Below are positions 20,394 through 29,803 of a DNA stretch of 64,000 bases, one piece after another; within the stretch, counting starts at the first letter, position 1; each line of letters opens with the position of its first letter. A program made the translations under genes and the position numbers. Location: NCBI RefSeq assembly GCF_900186985.1, contig NZ_LT906447.1, positions 2,108,001 through 2,172,000 of the forward strand, in the 5' to 3' direction. This DNA comes from Staphylococcus piscifermentans (lineage in GTDB: Bacteria > Bacillota > Bacilli > Staphylococcales > Staphylococcaceae). The notes beneath the pieces were generated by a model. That model was given only the letters and a program-made list of their open reading frames with translations, was not told the DNA's origin and searched no databases.

Positions 20394-21847
20394 TAATTCA
20401 ATTCCTCTGCTATTTTCTTACGGTCTATTTTACCATTGGAAGTTAATGGCAACTGATCCATCCATACAAATTTTCTTGGAATCATGTATTCAGGTAAGCT
20501 GGATTTTAAATCAGTTTTGATTGCGTGTGAAAGTTCTGCATTATCTTCTACTGTTTCTGATGGTACTACTGCACCAATCAATTGTGTGACTTTACCGTTT
20601 TTATAAATAGGAACCACTATTGCTTCTTTTACGTGCTCTGATTGACGTAAAATAGTTTCAATTTCTTCAAGTTCCATGCGGTAACCGTTCATTTTAATTT
20701 GAAAATCAATACGTCCTTGAATGAACCATTGTTGATCTTCGAATTTCGCCTTATCACCTGAATGATAAGTACGTGTATCGCCTTTTAAGTTGAATACTTC
20801 TTTTGTTTTTTCTTCATTTTTTAAATAACCGGCACTGACACTGTTTCCTGAAATCACAAGTTCACCTTCATCTGTTGTAGATAAAGTTGTTCCAGGTCTT
20901 ACTTGTCCTACTGGAAGCGGATTGTATTGTTCCAAGATTTCTGGTGTGATTTGAACACTTGTCACAGCTACAGTGGCTTCAGTCGGTCCATAAGTGTTAT
21001 AAATCACTGCTGATGGAAACCGCTCGGTAAGTGCTTTAGCTGTTCTGTGCGGTAAAATTTCACCACAGAAGAAGAATTGTTTCAAACTTGGATATTGTTT
21101 TTCTTCTAAAGTCGGCAACAATAAACACATTTCAATAAATGAAGGTGTAGAGACCCAAACGTTTATCGGTGTCTGTTGCAACATATCATTTAAAAGTTTC
21201 GGTTTCTTGATCATATCTTTATCTACGAGGTTTAATGTGCCACCTGTAAAGAGACAAGGATAAATAGCCATTACAGATAAATCAAATGAAAACGGCGCTT
21301 GATTCAACCATTCTTGCCCTTCTCCTAATTGATTCAATGAATCCATCCATTCTGCAAATTCAATTAGGCTGCTGTATTGAATTTGTACACCCTTTGGCTC
21401 TCCTGTAGAACCTGAAGTAAAAATCGTATAAACAACATCTTCTGGTGACATGCGTGATTCAATTGGTTCAGATACTTCTGTATTCTGGATATCTTCAATT
21501 GTTATCACTTTGCCATGTTGAAAATCAAGTGATCCTTGGCTTACATCTAAAATGTATTCTGGTGTCGCCTTTTCGATAATCATAGCTGTACGATCATCAG
21601 GCACTGATGTATCTATAGGTACATAACCGCAACCTGCTTTAATAGCCCCTATCATGCCGACAATCATATAAGGAGACATATGCCCGTATAAGACTATCGG
21701 TTGCTGACTTTCTTTAATCAAGTAGGCAAGGCGATCTGATAAATCATCTAACTCTTGGTAAGACAATATTTCGTCTGTGTGTCTTACAGCAATATTGTCA
21801 GGTTTCTCTTTAACAATGCTTTTTAATACATTAATAATCTCTTTCAT
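20393..21847 (-). CDS. dltA: D-alanine--D-alanyl carrier protein ligase DltA
   Basis: 484-residue ANL-superfamily adenylating enzyme. It activates D-alanine with ATP and loads it onto DltC in the cytosol. Motifs in order: [13 protein letters not shown] (P-loop, about 148-160), [12 protein letters not shown] (about 290), [10 protein letters not shown] (about 370), [16 protein letters not shown] (hinge, about 395), and the catalytic Lys in [11 protein letters not shown] at the C-terminus. RBS AAAGGAG. It follows dltX by 15 bases. Confidence 0.96.
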   Translation of the reverse strand: MKEIINVLKSIVKEKPDNIAVRHTDEILSYQELDDLSDRLAYLIKESQQPIVLYGHMSPYMIVGMIGAIKAGCGYVPIDTSVPDDRTAMIIEKATPEYILDVSQGSLDFQHGKVITIEDIQNTEVSEPIESRMSPEDVVYTIFTSGSTGEPKGVQIQYSSLIEFAEWMDSLNQLGEGQEWLNQAPFSFDLSVMAIYPCLFTGGTLNLVDKDMIKKPKLLNDMLQQTPINVWVSTPSFIEMCLLLPTLEEKQYPSLKQFFFCGEILPHRTAKALTERFPSAVIYNTYGPTEATVAVTSVQITPEILEQYNPLPVGQVRPGTTLSTTDEGELVISGNSVSAGYLKNEEKTKEVFNLKGDTRTYHSGDKAKFEDQQWFIQGRIDFQIKMNGYRMELEEIETILRQSEHVKEAIVVPIYKNGKVTQLIGAVVPSETVEDNAELSHAIKTDLKSSLPEYMIPRKFVWMDQLPLTSNGKIDRKKIAEELN

Positions 21848-21862
21848 AACTTTCTCCTTTAA

Positions 21863-22015
21863 TTAGAATTCATTGTATATAAAGTTATTATGCGTGTCTC
21901 CTGATCCGTATATTAGGTATAGAGTAATGAATATCGCTAAATAAAGAGCAGTTAATAGATATGGCTTTAACTTTTGAAATGTTTCTAATTTTGTTTCGGG
22001 TTCTTTGGTTTTCAT
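21863..22015 (-). CDS. dltX: Small membrane protein DltX
   Basis: A 50-residue reading frame just upstream of dltA: a charged N-terminus (MKTKEPETKLE), one hydrophobic segment of about 18 residues (LLTALYLAIFITLYLIYG) and the C-terminal FIYNEF. The aromatic C-terminal motif and the position are characteristic of DltX, the single-pass protein encoded at the head of dlt operons in Firmicutes and shown to be required for D-alanylation in several species. RBS AGAGGGGTG lies 6 bases before the ATG. Too short for most ORF cut-offs, it is easily missed. It is the first gene of dltXABCD. Confidence 0.9.
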   Translation of the reverse strand: MKTKEPETKLETFQKLKPYLLTALYLAIFITLYLIYGSGDTHNNFIYNEF

Positions 22016-22432
22016 GTAGCACCCCTCTTGCTATATTAATTTTTCTTAGTACAAGTGTGACATGGAAGTATCTTAATAAACTACTACCCTAATTCAACAA
22101 AAATATAATTCATTATAATGTTTTTCACATTGTTTTTCAATTATATTGGTTAAGAATAGAGAAAAAAATTAAACGCTTCCAATCGCTCTATCCCTTACTA
22201 GGTGGGCTTTTAACAACCAAAAAAATCACTTGATACAGACTTTTTTCGTTTCTCCTAAAAAATTTTACTCATTTAGTTTACTTCTAACCCTATAAAAAGG
22301 CAATATTTATATGCATAACATTATTGTAATACTCACTTTTCTTTTCTTCATCATTCTTAAGAAGTAGAAAGAATAAAATTTAAAAAAGCAGCATTCTCAA
22401 TTTATTCAAAAGAGAAATGCTGCTCAATCTAA
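22016..22432. other. dlt upstream region
   Basis: About 415 AT-rich bases with no convincing gene. It must hold the dlt promoter and any GraR-type regulatory site, which I could not pin down. A hairpin at 22386-22424 ends the upstream gene. An 18-codon hydrophobic frame on the plus strand (22311-22367) has only a poor RBS and is not called. Confidence 0.5.
22386..22424 (-). terminator. Terminator of the hydroxyacid dehydrogenase gene
   Basis: GCAGCATTCTC / GAGAAATGCTGC stem with T-run on the minus strand, 9 bases beyond the stop codon. Confidence 0.8.
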
Positions 22433-23398
22433 CTATTTATCTGTTACAGGTGTGATAGGCGGGTGTCCTTGCAACACAGCTTTCACATTATTAACAGATA
22501 GCTGAATCATTCTATCTCTTGTTACGACAGAAGCACTGCCGATGTGCGGTAATACCACTGCGTTAGATAATTTTAGTAAAGGATGATCTGGTGCAATCGG
22601 TTCTTCTCTGAATACATCTAAACCAGCACCTGCAATCTCGCCCTCTTCTAACGCTTGAATCAAATCTTCTTCTACAACTGTAGCGCCGCGTCCGATATTG
22701 ATAAAAATGGCGTCATCACGCATCTTCTTAAATGCTGCACGATTGAATTTATCTTTCGTTTCGGGCGTTAGTGGCGCAGTACAGATTACGAAATCGCTGT
22801 TTTCGAGCAATTCATCAAAGCTGACATATAATACTCCTAGTTCTTTCTCGGCGATACGATGACGGCTGCGGTTATGATACATTACATTCGCTTCGAAACC
22901 TTTCAGACGTCGTGCAAATGCTCTGCCTATATCGCCCATACCGAATATTCCGACTTTAGAACCGTGAACATCTTTTCCAGCAAGAAGATAAGGACCCCAA
23001 CTTTTCCATTTGCCGTCTCGGATATATTGTTCTGCTTCAACAATTCTGCGTGCTGTTGCAAGCATCAAAGTAAATCCAAGCTCTGCTGTCGTTTCGGTTA
23101 ATACTTCCGGCGTATTTGTAACCGTTACTCCACGTTCTTCAGCTAATGGAATATCAATATTGTCATAGCCTACAGCTAAATTGGCAATAATTTTCAATTT
23201 AGGTGCGGCATCTAATGTTTCTTCGTTGACTTTCTCACTTAAAGTAATGAAGCACGCATCTGCATCTTTCAACTCTTCCAAGAATTCTTTGCGAGGCATC
23301 GGAACAAATTCTTCGTCCCACATTTTAACTTCCGCAAATTCTTTCAACTGTTCTATATAACGTTCTGGTACTTTCCGTGTCACTAACACTTTGGTCAT
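22433..23398 (-). CDS. D-isomer-specific 2-hydroxyacid dehydrogenase (glyoxylate/hydroxypyruvate reductase-like)
   Basis: 321-residue NAD(P)-dependent dehydrogenase of the GyaR/GhrB group. The cofactor motif is VGIFGMGDIGRAFARRL (about residues 148-164). The catalytic set is visible: Arg in NIGRGATVVEE (about 234), Glu in FREEPI (about 263) and His in VVLPHIGSASV (about 284). It is predicted to reduce glyoxylate, hydroxypyruvate or a related 2-keto acid in the cytosol; the exact substrate cannot be told from sequence. The start ATG has AAGGGTAGGTG upstream. The next gene upstream ends 8 bases before it, so the two are co-transcribed. Confidence 0.88.
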   Translation of the reverse strand: MTKVLVTRKVPERYIEQLKEFAEVKMWDEEFVPMPRKEFLEELKDADACFITLSEKVNEETLDAAPKLKIIANLAVGYDNIDIPLAEERGVTVTNTPEVLTETTAELGFTLMLATARRIVEAEQYIRDGKWKSWGPYLLAGKDVHGSKVGIFGMGDIGRAFARRLKGFEANVMYHNRSRHRIAEKELGVLYVSFDELLENSDFVICTAPLTPETKDKFNRAAFKKMRDDAIFINIGRGATVVEEDLIQALEEGEIAGAGLDVFREEPIAPDHPLLKLSNAVVLPHIGSASVVTRDRMIQLSVNNVKAVLQGHPPITPVTDK

Positions 23399-23406
23399 AG
23401 TAACAC

Positions 23407-24186
23407 CTACCCTTCTAATTCATTTAGCACCTCATTCAAATCTTTGAATGTATAAGTTGGTTGTGTTTCTTTTTGTGCTAGTTCTTCTTTGCTTGTTACA
23501 CCTGTTTGTACATGAATCGTGTCAATACCTGCGTTGATACCGGACATAATATCTGTTTCATATAAATCGCCGACCATAGCTACTTCGTCTTTCGGCAATT
23601 TCATAATTTCCATCGCCATATCCATAATAATAGGTTGCGGTTTGCCGATAAATGTCGGCTGCACTTGAGTAGATACAGTAACTACACTTGTAATAGACCC
23701 ATTGCCTGGGAGTAAACCGCGTTCATTCGGGATTGAGATATCTTGGTTAGTAGAAATGAATTTAGCTCCATTGCGTACGCCTAATGTCGCTTGTGCAAAT
23801 TTATCATAATCTACTTTCGTATCTAATCCTACTACTACATAGTCGACATGTGTATCATCAATCAAAGTAAGGCCTGCATCTAATAAAGCTGTACGGATAC
23901 CGCCTTCTCCGATAACATAAATAGAAGCTTTAGGATTTTCCTTTTTAATATATCCTGCAGTTGCTAATGCTGAAGTAATCACTTCTTCCGGCTTCGCTTC
24001 AATACCGAAACCTGCTAATTTTTTCACTACATCACTTGGAACTTTAGTTGAATTATTCGTCACAAAAAGATGAGGAATATTGTGTTCGTTTAAGTAATCA
24101 ATAAATTGTTTCGCCCCATCAATTTCATCAGAACCTTTATACATTGTCCCATCTAAATCAATCAAATAGCCTTTATATTGTTTCAT
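23407..24186 (-). CDS. HAD-superfamily phosphatase, NagD/YutF type
   Basis: 259-residue HAD hydrolase with a C2-type cap. Motif I is [12 protein letters not shown] (7-18, nucleophile Asp and general acid Asp), motif [11 protein letters not shown], the Lys of motif III is in FIGKPQP, and motif IV is [17 protein letters not shown]. It is predicted to dephosphorylate small phosphometabolites. The gene order with the DUF86 gene and, further up, yutD matches B. subtilis yutD-yutE-yutF. The chosen ATG at 24186 gives the usual MKQYKGY start; a TTG at 24210 would overlap the upstream gene. Confidence 0.85.
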   Translation of the reverse strand: MKQYKGYLIDLDGTMYKGSDEIDGAKQFIDYLNEHNIPHLFVTNNSTKVPSDVVKKLAGFGIEAKPEEVITSALATAGYIKKENPKASIYVIGEGGIRTALLDAGLTLIDDTHVDYVVVGLDTKVDYDKFAQATLGVRNGAKFISTNQDISIPNERGLLPGNGSITSVVTVSTQVQPTFIGKPQPIIMDMAMEIMKLPKDEVAMVGDLYETDIMSGINAGIDTIHVQTGVTSKEELAQKETQPTYTFKDLNEVLNELEG

Positions 24187-24190
24187 GAAA

Positions 24191-24622
24191 TTAATGCTCT
24201 CCTTTTCCAAATGCTGTCACAGGCACATTTTCATTATTTAAAAAATGAATGACTTCATCAATAAAATTACGATAATCTTCAAGTGATGCATCAAACAAAG
24301 GAATTAAATCTTCAGAATCCAACTGATCATATTGATGTACAAAACGTTTACGTACCTCTACAGTTTGGTTTATTCCTTCTTTTGTTTTTGGAGAAATCAC
24401 TTTTTCTAATTCAAGAATATCAATGACATCTTTATAATTGCCAGGATCTCTTAAAACAAAACCATCAATAATCATATTTCCGATATCTACAGAAGACTCA
24501 ATCAACATTTGAGCAATTCTTTCAAATGCATAATGATTTTCTTTTTGTTCTGGGTAATCTTCTGTTAATTGTTTTAAATAATTTAATTTAAGTTCTAATT
24601 TCTCTTTATCCACAAAATACAT
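24191..24622 (-). CDS. DUF86/HepT-like protein (YutE)
   Basis: 143-residue helical protein of the DUF86/HepT-like family. It carries RKRFVHQY (R91, H96, Y98), the RX4HXY pattern that in HepT toxins is the RNase active site or AMPylation target. No MntA-type nucleotidyltransferase partner is encoded beside it. Instead it is fixed next to the HAD phosphatase gene as in B. subtilis yutE-yutF, so a housekeeping role is more likely than a toxin-antitoxin role. RBS AGGAGTGG precedes the ATG at 24622; a longer frame to 24649 lacks support. Confidence 0.78.
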   Translation of the reverse strand: MYFVDKEKLELKLNYLKQLTEDYPEQKENHYAFERIAQMLIESSVDIGNMIIDGFVLRDPGNYKDVIDILELEKVISPKTKEGINQTVEVRKRFVHQYDQLDSEDLIPLFDASLEDYRNFIDEVIHFLNNENVPVTAFGKGEH

Positions 24623-24720
24623 GCTACCACTCCTATTCCCTTCAATCATATCACATCTTTGCAGTACAATTCATTAGTAGATATACTGGCATAAAGACGC
24701 TGTTAAAAGGAGCTGAAAAT

Positions 24721-25014
24721 ATGATAGATATGTTTTTATATGATGATAACGAAGAAGCTGATGTCCAGTATGTAGGCATGGTTGGAGAAGAAAGCCGTTA
24801 CGATTTAATGATGTTTCAAACTAATCGCCACTATGGCAAAGTTTTAGTATTAAATATGCAAACCAATAAATTCGGTATTATCGGACCGGATGATTTAGCT
24901 GAAGATGGATATGTCGCTTATGTATTAGGCGTCAGTGATGCTGAAGGTGAAGAACTCACTGAATACTTAAAGGATGTTATACCTAGCGGGACTTTTGATA
25001 GCGGGGAATATTAA
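24721..25014 (+). CDS. DUF3055 family protein
   Basis: 97-residue acidic protein, beginning MIDMFLYDDNEEADVQYVGM, which I recognise as the DUF3055 family of Firmicutes. No catalytic motif is visible and no function is established. The RBS AAAGGAG lies 8 bases upstream of the ATG. It stands alone on the plus strand between the DUF86 gene and the convergent yutD, with a shared hairpin downstream. Conservation of neighbours matches S. aureus. Confidence 0.78.
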   Translation: MIDMFLYDDNEEADVQYVGMVGEESRYDLMMFQTNRHYGKVLVLNMQTNKFGIIGPDDLAEDGYVAYVLGVSDAEGEELTEYLKDVIPSGTFDSGEY

Positions 25015-25018
25015 TATA

Positions 25019-25075
25019 ATCAAAAGAGTTGAGGGAATAGGATACTCATAATATATCCAACTCCTCAACTCTTTA
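25019..25075. terminator. Bidirectional terminator between DUF3055 and yutD genes
   Basis: AAAGAGTTGAGG / CCTCAACTCTTT stem with an inner hairpin; A-run on the left and T-run on the right allow it to act in both directions. Confidence 0.75.
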
Positions 25076-25468
25076 TTATTGCTTCGATTCTTGTTCTTTC
25101 GGAATGCTCGGTTCAATTTTCACATCATGTAATTTATCGGATGGATCATCAACCAATTGTTCCTCTTCTGATTCACGTAATTGCTTTAGCTCTCTTTCGG
25201 GTATACGTCTTAACACGAAATAAGCACAACCAAAATTACAATACTCTAATAAATAATCTTGGATAGTTGAAAAACGTTTGCTGATTTCTGCTTTTTTATT
25301 TGAATCTCTATAAAAACCCTTTAAACGTAACTGTTCATAACCGTAATCTCCAACTACATAATCATATTTATCTAGAATTTCAGAATAACGGCTTGCAAAT
25401 TGCTCTTCATCAAAGCAATCACGATATTCTTCTATTAATTCAAAGTATTTATCTCCTGCTTTAATCAT
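25076..25468 (-). CDS. yutD: YutD family protein (DUF1027)
   Basis: 130-residue protein. RYSEILDKYDYVVGDYGYEQ and EYCNFGCAYFVLRRIPERE are the two conserved blocks of the YutD/DUF1027 family. The function is unknown. The C-terminal 35 residues are acidic and low-complexity. The ATG at 25468 has AGGTGAG upstream; the in-frame GTG at 25477 lies within that RBS. Usual context with lipA upstream on the same strand. Confidence 0.82.
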   Translation of the reverse strand: MIKAGDKYFELIEEYRDCFDEEQFASRYSEILDKYDYVVGDYGYEQLRLKGFYRDSNKKAEISKRFSTIQDYLLEYCNFGCAYFVLRRIPERELKQLRESEEEQLVDDPSDKLHDVKIEPSIPKEQESKQ

Positions 25469-25536
25469 TATTCTCACCTAATCTATATTCATTATTCTTT
25501 CGCAACTTTTTCAATATATTCTCCATTATACAACAA

Positions 25537-25624
25537 AAACTTAGATACCTTATTCATTATGGCATCTAAGTCTTCAAAACCCAATCTATTAAAATGAAAG
25601 AAACGAGTCATTTGACCCGCTCCT
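25537..25624 (-). terminator. Two hairpins downstream of lipA
   Basis: CGAGTCATTTGACCCG (25604-25619) followed on the minus strand by TTTCTTT is the likely lipA terminator. A second, larger inverted repeat (ACTTAGATACC / GGCATCTAAGT, 25539-25571) lies just beyond it. Confidence 0.5.
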
Positions 25625-25652
25625 TTTCTACTTCACTATAAACAACTATTCA

Positions 25653-26585
25653 TTACCCTTCATTTTTAGCTGCTTCTAATTTTTCGTCGCCAATACGTTG
25701 TCTTTCCTTAGCCGCTTCATTAACTTGCTCATCAGCATGATAAGAACTGCGGACTAACGGACCAGCTTGACAATGTTTGAATCCTTTGTCCATTGCTACT
25801 TTTCTCAATTTACCGAATTCTAATGGAGAATAATATTTTTGAACTTTCAAGTGCTTACGAGAAGGTTGTAAATATTGACCAATTGTCAAAATATCAACGT
25901 CTACAGCACGTAAGTCGTCCATTGTTTCGTGAAGTTCTTCGATTGTTTCTCCTAAACCTACCATGATACTTGATTTAGTAGGAATATCCGGTTGCAATTC
26001 TTTAGAACGTCTTAAGAATTCTAATGTACGATCATAAGTTGCACGTGCACGAACTCTTGGAGTCAAGCGACGTACTGTTTCAATATTATGGTTCAAAATA
26101 TCTGGTTTAGATGCCATTAAAGTTTCAAGCGCGTCATAATCTCCGCCCATGTCAGAAGGCAAGATTTCAATAGTAGTATAAGGGTTACGCTCTCTTACTT
26201 TTCTGACAGTTTCAGCATACACATTTGAACCTGCATCTCTTAAATCATCACGTGCCACAGCCGTGATAACAACGTGTTTCAAATTCATCAACTCAACTGA
26301 TTCAGCAACACGTTCTGGTTCTCCTAAATCTAATTCGTTCGGTAAACCTGTCTTAACTGCACAGAAACGGCAAGCACGTGTACATACCGCTCCTAAAATC
26401 ATAAACGTAGCTGTACGGCGTGCGCCCCAGCATTCATGTATATTCGGACACTTTGCTTCTTCGCAAACAGTGTGTAAATTCTTCTCACGCATCATCTTCT
26501 TCAGACCGGTATAGTTTTCGTTCGTGTTCAGCTTAATCTTCAACCAATCTGGTTTACGTAAAATCTCTTCATTTTTTGTAGCCAT
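25653..26585 (-). CDS. lipA: Lipoyl synthase LipA
   Basis: 310-residue radical SAM enzyme that inserts two sulfurs into protein-bound octanoyl groups to make lipoyl cofactor (clients include GcvH, encoded at 46 kb here, and 2-oxoacid dehydrogenases). Both 4Fe-4S sites are complete: the auxiliary cluster ligands C41, C46, C52 ([12 protein letters not shown]) and the radical [11 protein letters not shown] (C68, C72, C75). The conserved RSSYHADEQ lies near the C-terminus and supplies the Ser ligand. RBS AGGAGGG. The neighbours yunD-yunE-yunF upstream follow the Bacillus order. Confidence 0.96.
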   Translation of the reverse strand: MATKNEEILRKPDWLKIKLNTNENYTGLKKMMREKNLHTVCEEAKCPNIHECWGARRTATFMILGAVCTRACRFCAVKTGLPNELDLGEPERVAESVELMNLKHVVITAVARDDLRDAGSNVYAETVRKVRERNPYTTIEILPSDMGGDYDALETLMASKPDILNHNIETVRRLTPRVRARATYDRTLEFLRRSKELQPDIPTKSSIMVGLGETIEELHETMDDLRAVDVDILTIGQYLQPSRKHLKVQKYYSPLEFGKLRKVAMDKGFKHCQAGPLVRSSYHADEQVNEAAKERQRIGDEKLEAAKNEG

Positions 26586-26667
26586 TACAACACATACCCT
26601 CCTGTGTACTCATCTTCACCTTATTATAACAAATTATAAGAAAATGAAAACGCTATAACTCATAATT

Positions 26668-27987
26668 TCACAGTTCTAATAATTTCTTTTTAAAAATGTC
26701 CCGTAAAAATTCTGGCATCAGATATTCGGTTGGTAGATCTTTAAAAATAGGGAAATAACGTCCGAAAGTATACATGTCTATGGTACCAAGTGTATAAATA
26801 TGGTCGTCTTCTATTTCTTTACCTTGCACAAAGAAACGTGATTCAGATTCGATGTAGCCCATATTATACAAGATATATCCTCCGAAAATATCTCCTCTAA
26901 ATCCTAAGCCTTGCGCATGTTCATGCATATAACTTTGTTCCTCAGCTGTTAAAATCACAGTTTTCAAATCTTTGCCTGAAATTTTAATTCGGACTGCATT
27001 AATAGGGTGCGGCAACATTTGATGTACATCAAATTCAGTTACCTCAGACCCCTCAATCCCTTTTACGATTAGTCCTGCATTAATTATTGTACAGTCTGCA
27101 TGTGTAAATTCATATACACTTTGTGCAAGCAGATATGACGTTTTAGTGATAACATCAGTGCGTCTCGGCAAGTCCACTGGATGATCAACAACAGGATCGC
27201 TCATTAAAGCTTTTCCTTCTTCAGCAAAATGGGTTTCAACTTCAGGTAAAGTATCAATCGGCAGTAATTCTGCTTCCTTATGCACAACTTGGTTGTTTTC
27301 AATACTTAAATTGACTTCTCCTAAATAGTGCCCATACTTTCCAGCCGCTGCCATTAAAACACCATTCTTCATTTCGCCATGTTCAAAATAATGATGTGTA
27401 TGGCTACCGAAGATGACATCAATTTCTGGCAGTGCTTCACATAACTTGCGATCAAAGAAAATACCGCAATGGCTCATCACAATCAACACATCATATTGGC
27501 CTTCTTGTTTCGCAATTTCATCTTTAATTGCTGCCATAGGATCGGTTACTACCCAATCTAATGCACGATAAAAAGGAGTGAACGGAGCAGTAGCAGCTAC
27601 AAATAAAATACGTGTCTCTTCAATGGTCTCTATATGGCTTGAAGTCATATGATGCGGCAAGTTGCCCTCTTCATCAAACACGTTGCTGCAAGTCACACTG
27701 AAATCTGCATCTTCGTATAACGCATTTAAATCATCGTGTGAAATCGTCATTCCTTCGTTATTACCAATCGTTGCAATATTGCAATGTGCTGCATTCAGCA
27801 ATTGCACATTCTTTTGACCATGTGTGGCTTCTGTAACCGGGGCTGATAAATCTACATGGTCACCGATATCGATATAGAGAGACGGGTGGTTTAATTGAGG
27901 TCTATGCTGAGACATATACGCGGCAATTCTTTCATAGTCATGCAGATGGCTATGAATATCATTCGTATGATAAATCGTTAACTCCAT
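26668..27987 (-). CDS. Metallophosphatase/5'-nucleotidase family protein (YunD)
   Basis: 439-residue two-domain protein of the 5'-nucleotidase/UshA superfamily. The N-terminal metallophosphoesterase domain shows the metal motifs TNDIHSH (8-14), DIGDHVDLS (about 40), GNNEG (about 75), MSHCGI (about 165) and FGSHTHHY (about 190). The C-terminal 5_nucleotid_C-like domain follows from about residue 265 and includes GLGFRGDIFGGYI. There is no signal peptide, so unlike UshA it is probably cytoplasmic, as for Bacillus YunD. The substrate is likely a nucleotide or sugar phosphate, unproven. RBS AAGGGGG. It lies 15 bases from the YunE-like gene upstream and is probably in one operon with it. Confidence 0.83.
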   Translation of the reverse strand: MELTIYHTNDIHSHLHDYERIAAYMSQHRPQLNHPSLYIDIGDHVDLSAPVTEATHGQKNVQLLNAAHCNIATIGNNEGMTISHDDLNALYEDADFSVTCSNVFDEEGNLPHHMTSSHIETIEETRILFVAATAPFTPFYRALDWVVTDPMAAIKDEIAKQEGQYDVLIVMSHCGIFFDRKLCEALPEIDVIFGSHTHHYFEHGEMKNGVLMAAAGKYGHYLGEVNLSIENNQVVHKEAELLPIDTLPEVETHFAEEGKALMSDPVVDHPVDLPRRTDVITKTSYLLAQSVYEFTHADCTIINAGLIVKGIEGSEVTEFDVHQMLPHPINAVRIKISGKDLKTVILTAEEQSYMHEHAQGLGFRGDIFGGYILYNMGYIESESRFFVQGKEIEDDHIYTLGTIDMYTFGRYFPIFKDLPTEYLMPEFLRDIFKKKLLEL

Positions 27988-28002
27988 ACTTAAGTGTCCC
28001 CC

Positions 28003-28827
28003 TTAAAGAATTGATTTTATGATTAAATAAATACCCATCAGCAGCATTACTGTGCGGAGTAATACTACAACTGTATTAGATTGAATAGATTGATTGACTT
28101 TAACACCTAATTTAGCTCCGAAATAACTTGAAATGACTAATATAAGCGCATAATGCCAAGCGACATGACCTTGAAAGATATGACCAATTGAACTCATTAC
28201 ACTCGAGAAGAAAATCATCATCATGCTGGTGCCGACTGCCACATGCGGCGGAAATCTAAAGACAATGAGCATTAACGGCGTCATTAAAGCGCCTCCCCCA
28301 ATACCGAATAAGCCAGTCAAAATGCCAATACAAAAAGTAGTACAAAAGGCAAACACGGGTGGCACATGATAATGGTAAGTTGTTCCGTCACTTGCAATGT
28401 ATGTACGTTCGTATTTCTTTTTTTCAAACAAACTAATAGGTTTAATATAGTAACGTACCATCAGAATAATAGATACAATGATTAAAAAAATACCAAAATA
28501 TAAGTTAAATGAATCTAACGTTAAATACCGGCTGATAATCGAACCGATTAACGACCCTGGCAATAAACCAAACAAAAAGATATAACCATTTTTAATATCC
28601 ACTTGTTTGGATTTCATATACCCTAATGTCGATGTTAAACCAGTCACAATCAAAATAATCGAAGAAGTACCGATAGCAATTTGCGGTGTAATTCCATGAA
28701 GCAGGTGATGTTCTACACCTAAGTACACTAAAGTCGGTACGATAATAATGCCTCCGCCAATACCTACAATCGAGCCTAAGATGGCAGATAATGCACCGAT
28801 AAGAATGAGTAATAAAATACTCAACAT
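28003..28827 (-). CDS. TauE/SafE family membrane transporter (YunE)
   Basis: 274-residue membrane protein with about eight helices and two internally repeated glycine-rich motifs, SIVGIGGGIIIVPTL (about 21-35) and GLFGIGGGALMTPLM (about 172-186). These repeats are diagnostic of the TauE/SafE (sulfite/organosulfonate exporter-like) family. The substrate is unknown. RBS TAGGAAGTG before the ATG. It lies between the YunD-like and YunF-like genes, 11 bases from the latter. Confidence 0.85.
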   Translation of the reverse strand: MLSILLLILIGALSAILGSIVGIGGGIIIVPTLVYLGVEHHLLHGITPQIAIGTSSIILIVTGLTSTLGYMKSKQVDIKNGYIFLFGLLPGSLIGSIISRYLTLDSFNLYFGIFLIIVSIILMVRYYIKPISLFEKKKYERTYIASDGTTYHYHVPPVFAFCTTFCIGILTGLFGIGGGALMTPLMLIVFRFPPHVAVGTSMMMIFFSSVMSSIGHIFQGHVAWHYALILVISSYFGAKLGVKVNQSIQSNTVVVLLRTVMLLMGIYLIIKSIL

Positions 28828-28838
28828 TTGACCACTTC

Positions 28839-29687
28839 CTAAAATAATTTAAGTTGTTGCGGCGCTAAGCCTTCATAATCAATACCCAGAATCTGTTGAA
28901 GTTCTTTCGCATTTCCAGCTGCATGGCCGCCTGAATTATTATTGAAAATGACATAGATTTTGTTAGCTTTATGTTGAATAATACGAATCTGATCTGCTAA
29001 ATTTTCCAATTCAGCTGTTGAATAATCATACAGATAACGTACATCTCGCCAAGCTTCATCTGTCATATCCTGTTTGGTCCAGCCATGTCTGTTGCGCCCA
29101 TGGTAACGTACAAATGCTGTATCTGTAGTGATACGATTAATCATCGGCGCAGAACCTTCCCCTACTTGCGGTTCATCTACAATAGCATGTATCAAATGCT
29201 GTTCAGTCAAAAATTGTAGTGTATTTTCTTTCATACCTTCCTCAAACCACGTCTGATTACGGAATTCAATACAAACAGGGATGTCCTTCAACTGTTCACG
29301 GACATAACGAATATAGTTGATATTTTGGGTCTTACAATCGAACCATGGCGGAAATTGCACTAGAACCATTGCTAATTTATTCGCTTCAATCAGCGGTTCA
29401 AGCATCAAACGAAACTGTGCAAATAATTCATCTCTGGTCTCTGAAAAATCTTTATAATCTGCATGCAAAGTCAAAGCTTGATGAATCTTCACCACAAACT
29501 CGAAACGTTCTGGCGTCTCTTTAATCCACTTACGTATGTTGCGCTCTGGTTGAATGGCATAATACGAAGCGTCTAATTCTACTACTGGAAAATGACTCGC
29601 ATAAGTCTTTAATTTATCTGTTTTGCGACTTAAATCAGTATAGAGCGAGTCATGATCGCCCCATCCTGTCAGTCCAATATTTATCAT
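28839..29687 (-). CDS. DUF72 domain protein (YunF/YecE-like)
   Basis: 282-residue TIM-barrel-like DUF72 protein. Recognisable blocks are GLTGWGDHDSLY at the N-terminus, FEFVVKIHQALTLH (about 70), VCIEFRNQTWF (about 137), TAFVRYHGRNRHGW (about 195) and IYVIFNNNSGGHAAGNA near the C-terminus. The function is unknown. The start is the ATG at 29687 with GGTGA 5 bases upstream; an ATG at 29705 adds six residues. First gene of the yunF-yunE-yunD transcript. Confidence 0.78.
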   Translation of the reverse strand: MINIGLTGWGDHDSLYTDLSRKTDKLKTYASHFPVVELDASYYAIQPERNIRKWIKETPERFEFVVKIHQALTLHADYKDFSETRDELFAQFRLMLEPLIEANKLAMVLVQFPPWFDCKTQNINYIRYVREQLKDIPVCIEFRNQTWFEEGMKENTLQFLTEQHLIHAIVDEPQVGEGSAPMINRITTDTAFVRYHGRNRHGWTKQDMTDEAWRDVRYLYDYSTAELENLADQIRIIQHKANKIYVIFNNNSGGHAAGNAKELQQILGIDYEGLAPQQLKLF

Positions 29688-29761
29688 AATTATCACCAGC
29701 TTCATTTTATCATATTTTCTCAGCAGAACTCTTTAACTCCTCTTATCTTAACTTTATCTAT

Positions 29762-29794
29762 AAAAAAAGATGCTGGATAGAGCTACAGCACCTT
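29762..29794 (-). terminator. Terminator of the nitronate monooxygenase-like gene
   Basis: GATGCTGGATAGAGCTACAGCACC hairpin followed on the minus strand by seven T. Confidence 0.7.
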
Positions 29795-29803
29795 CTTCGT
29801 CAT

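Noticed and set aside
22311-22367. 18-codon hydrophobic frame (MHNIIVILTFLFFIILKK) on the plus strand upstream of dlt
   Set aside because: The only RBS-like sequence (AAAGG) is 12 or more bases away, and no promoter or terminator is visible. AT-rich chance is likely.
24191-24622. HepT-MntA toxin-antitoxin system
   Set aside because: The DUF86 protein has the HepT motif but no nucleotidyltransferase partner, and its gene order is the housekeeping yutE-yutF order.
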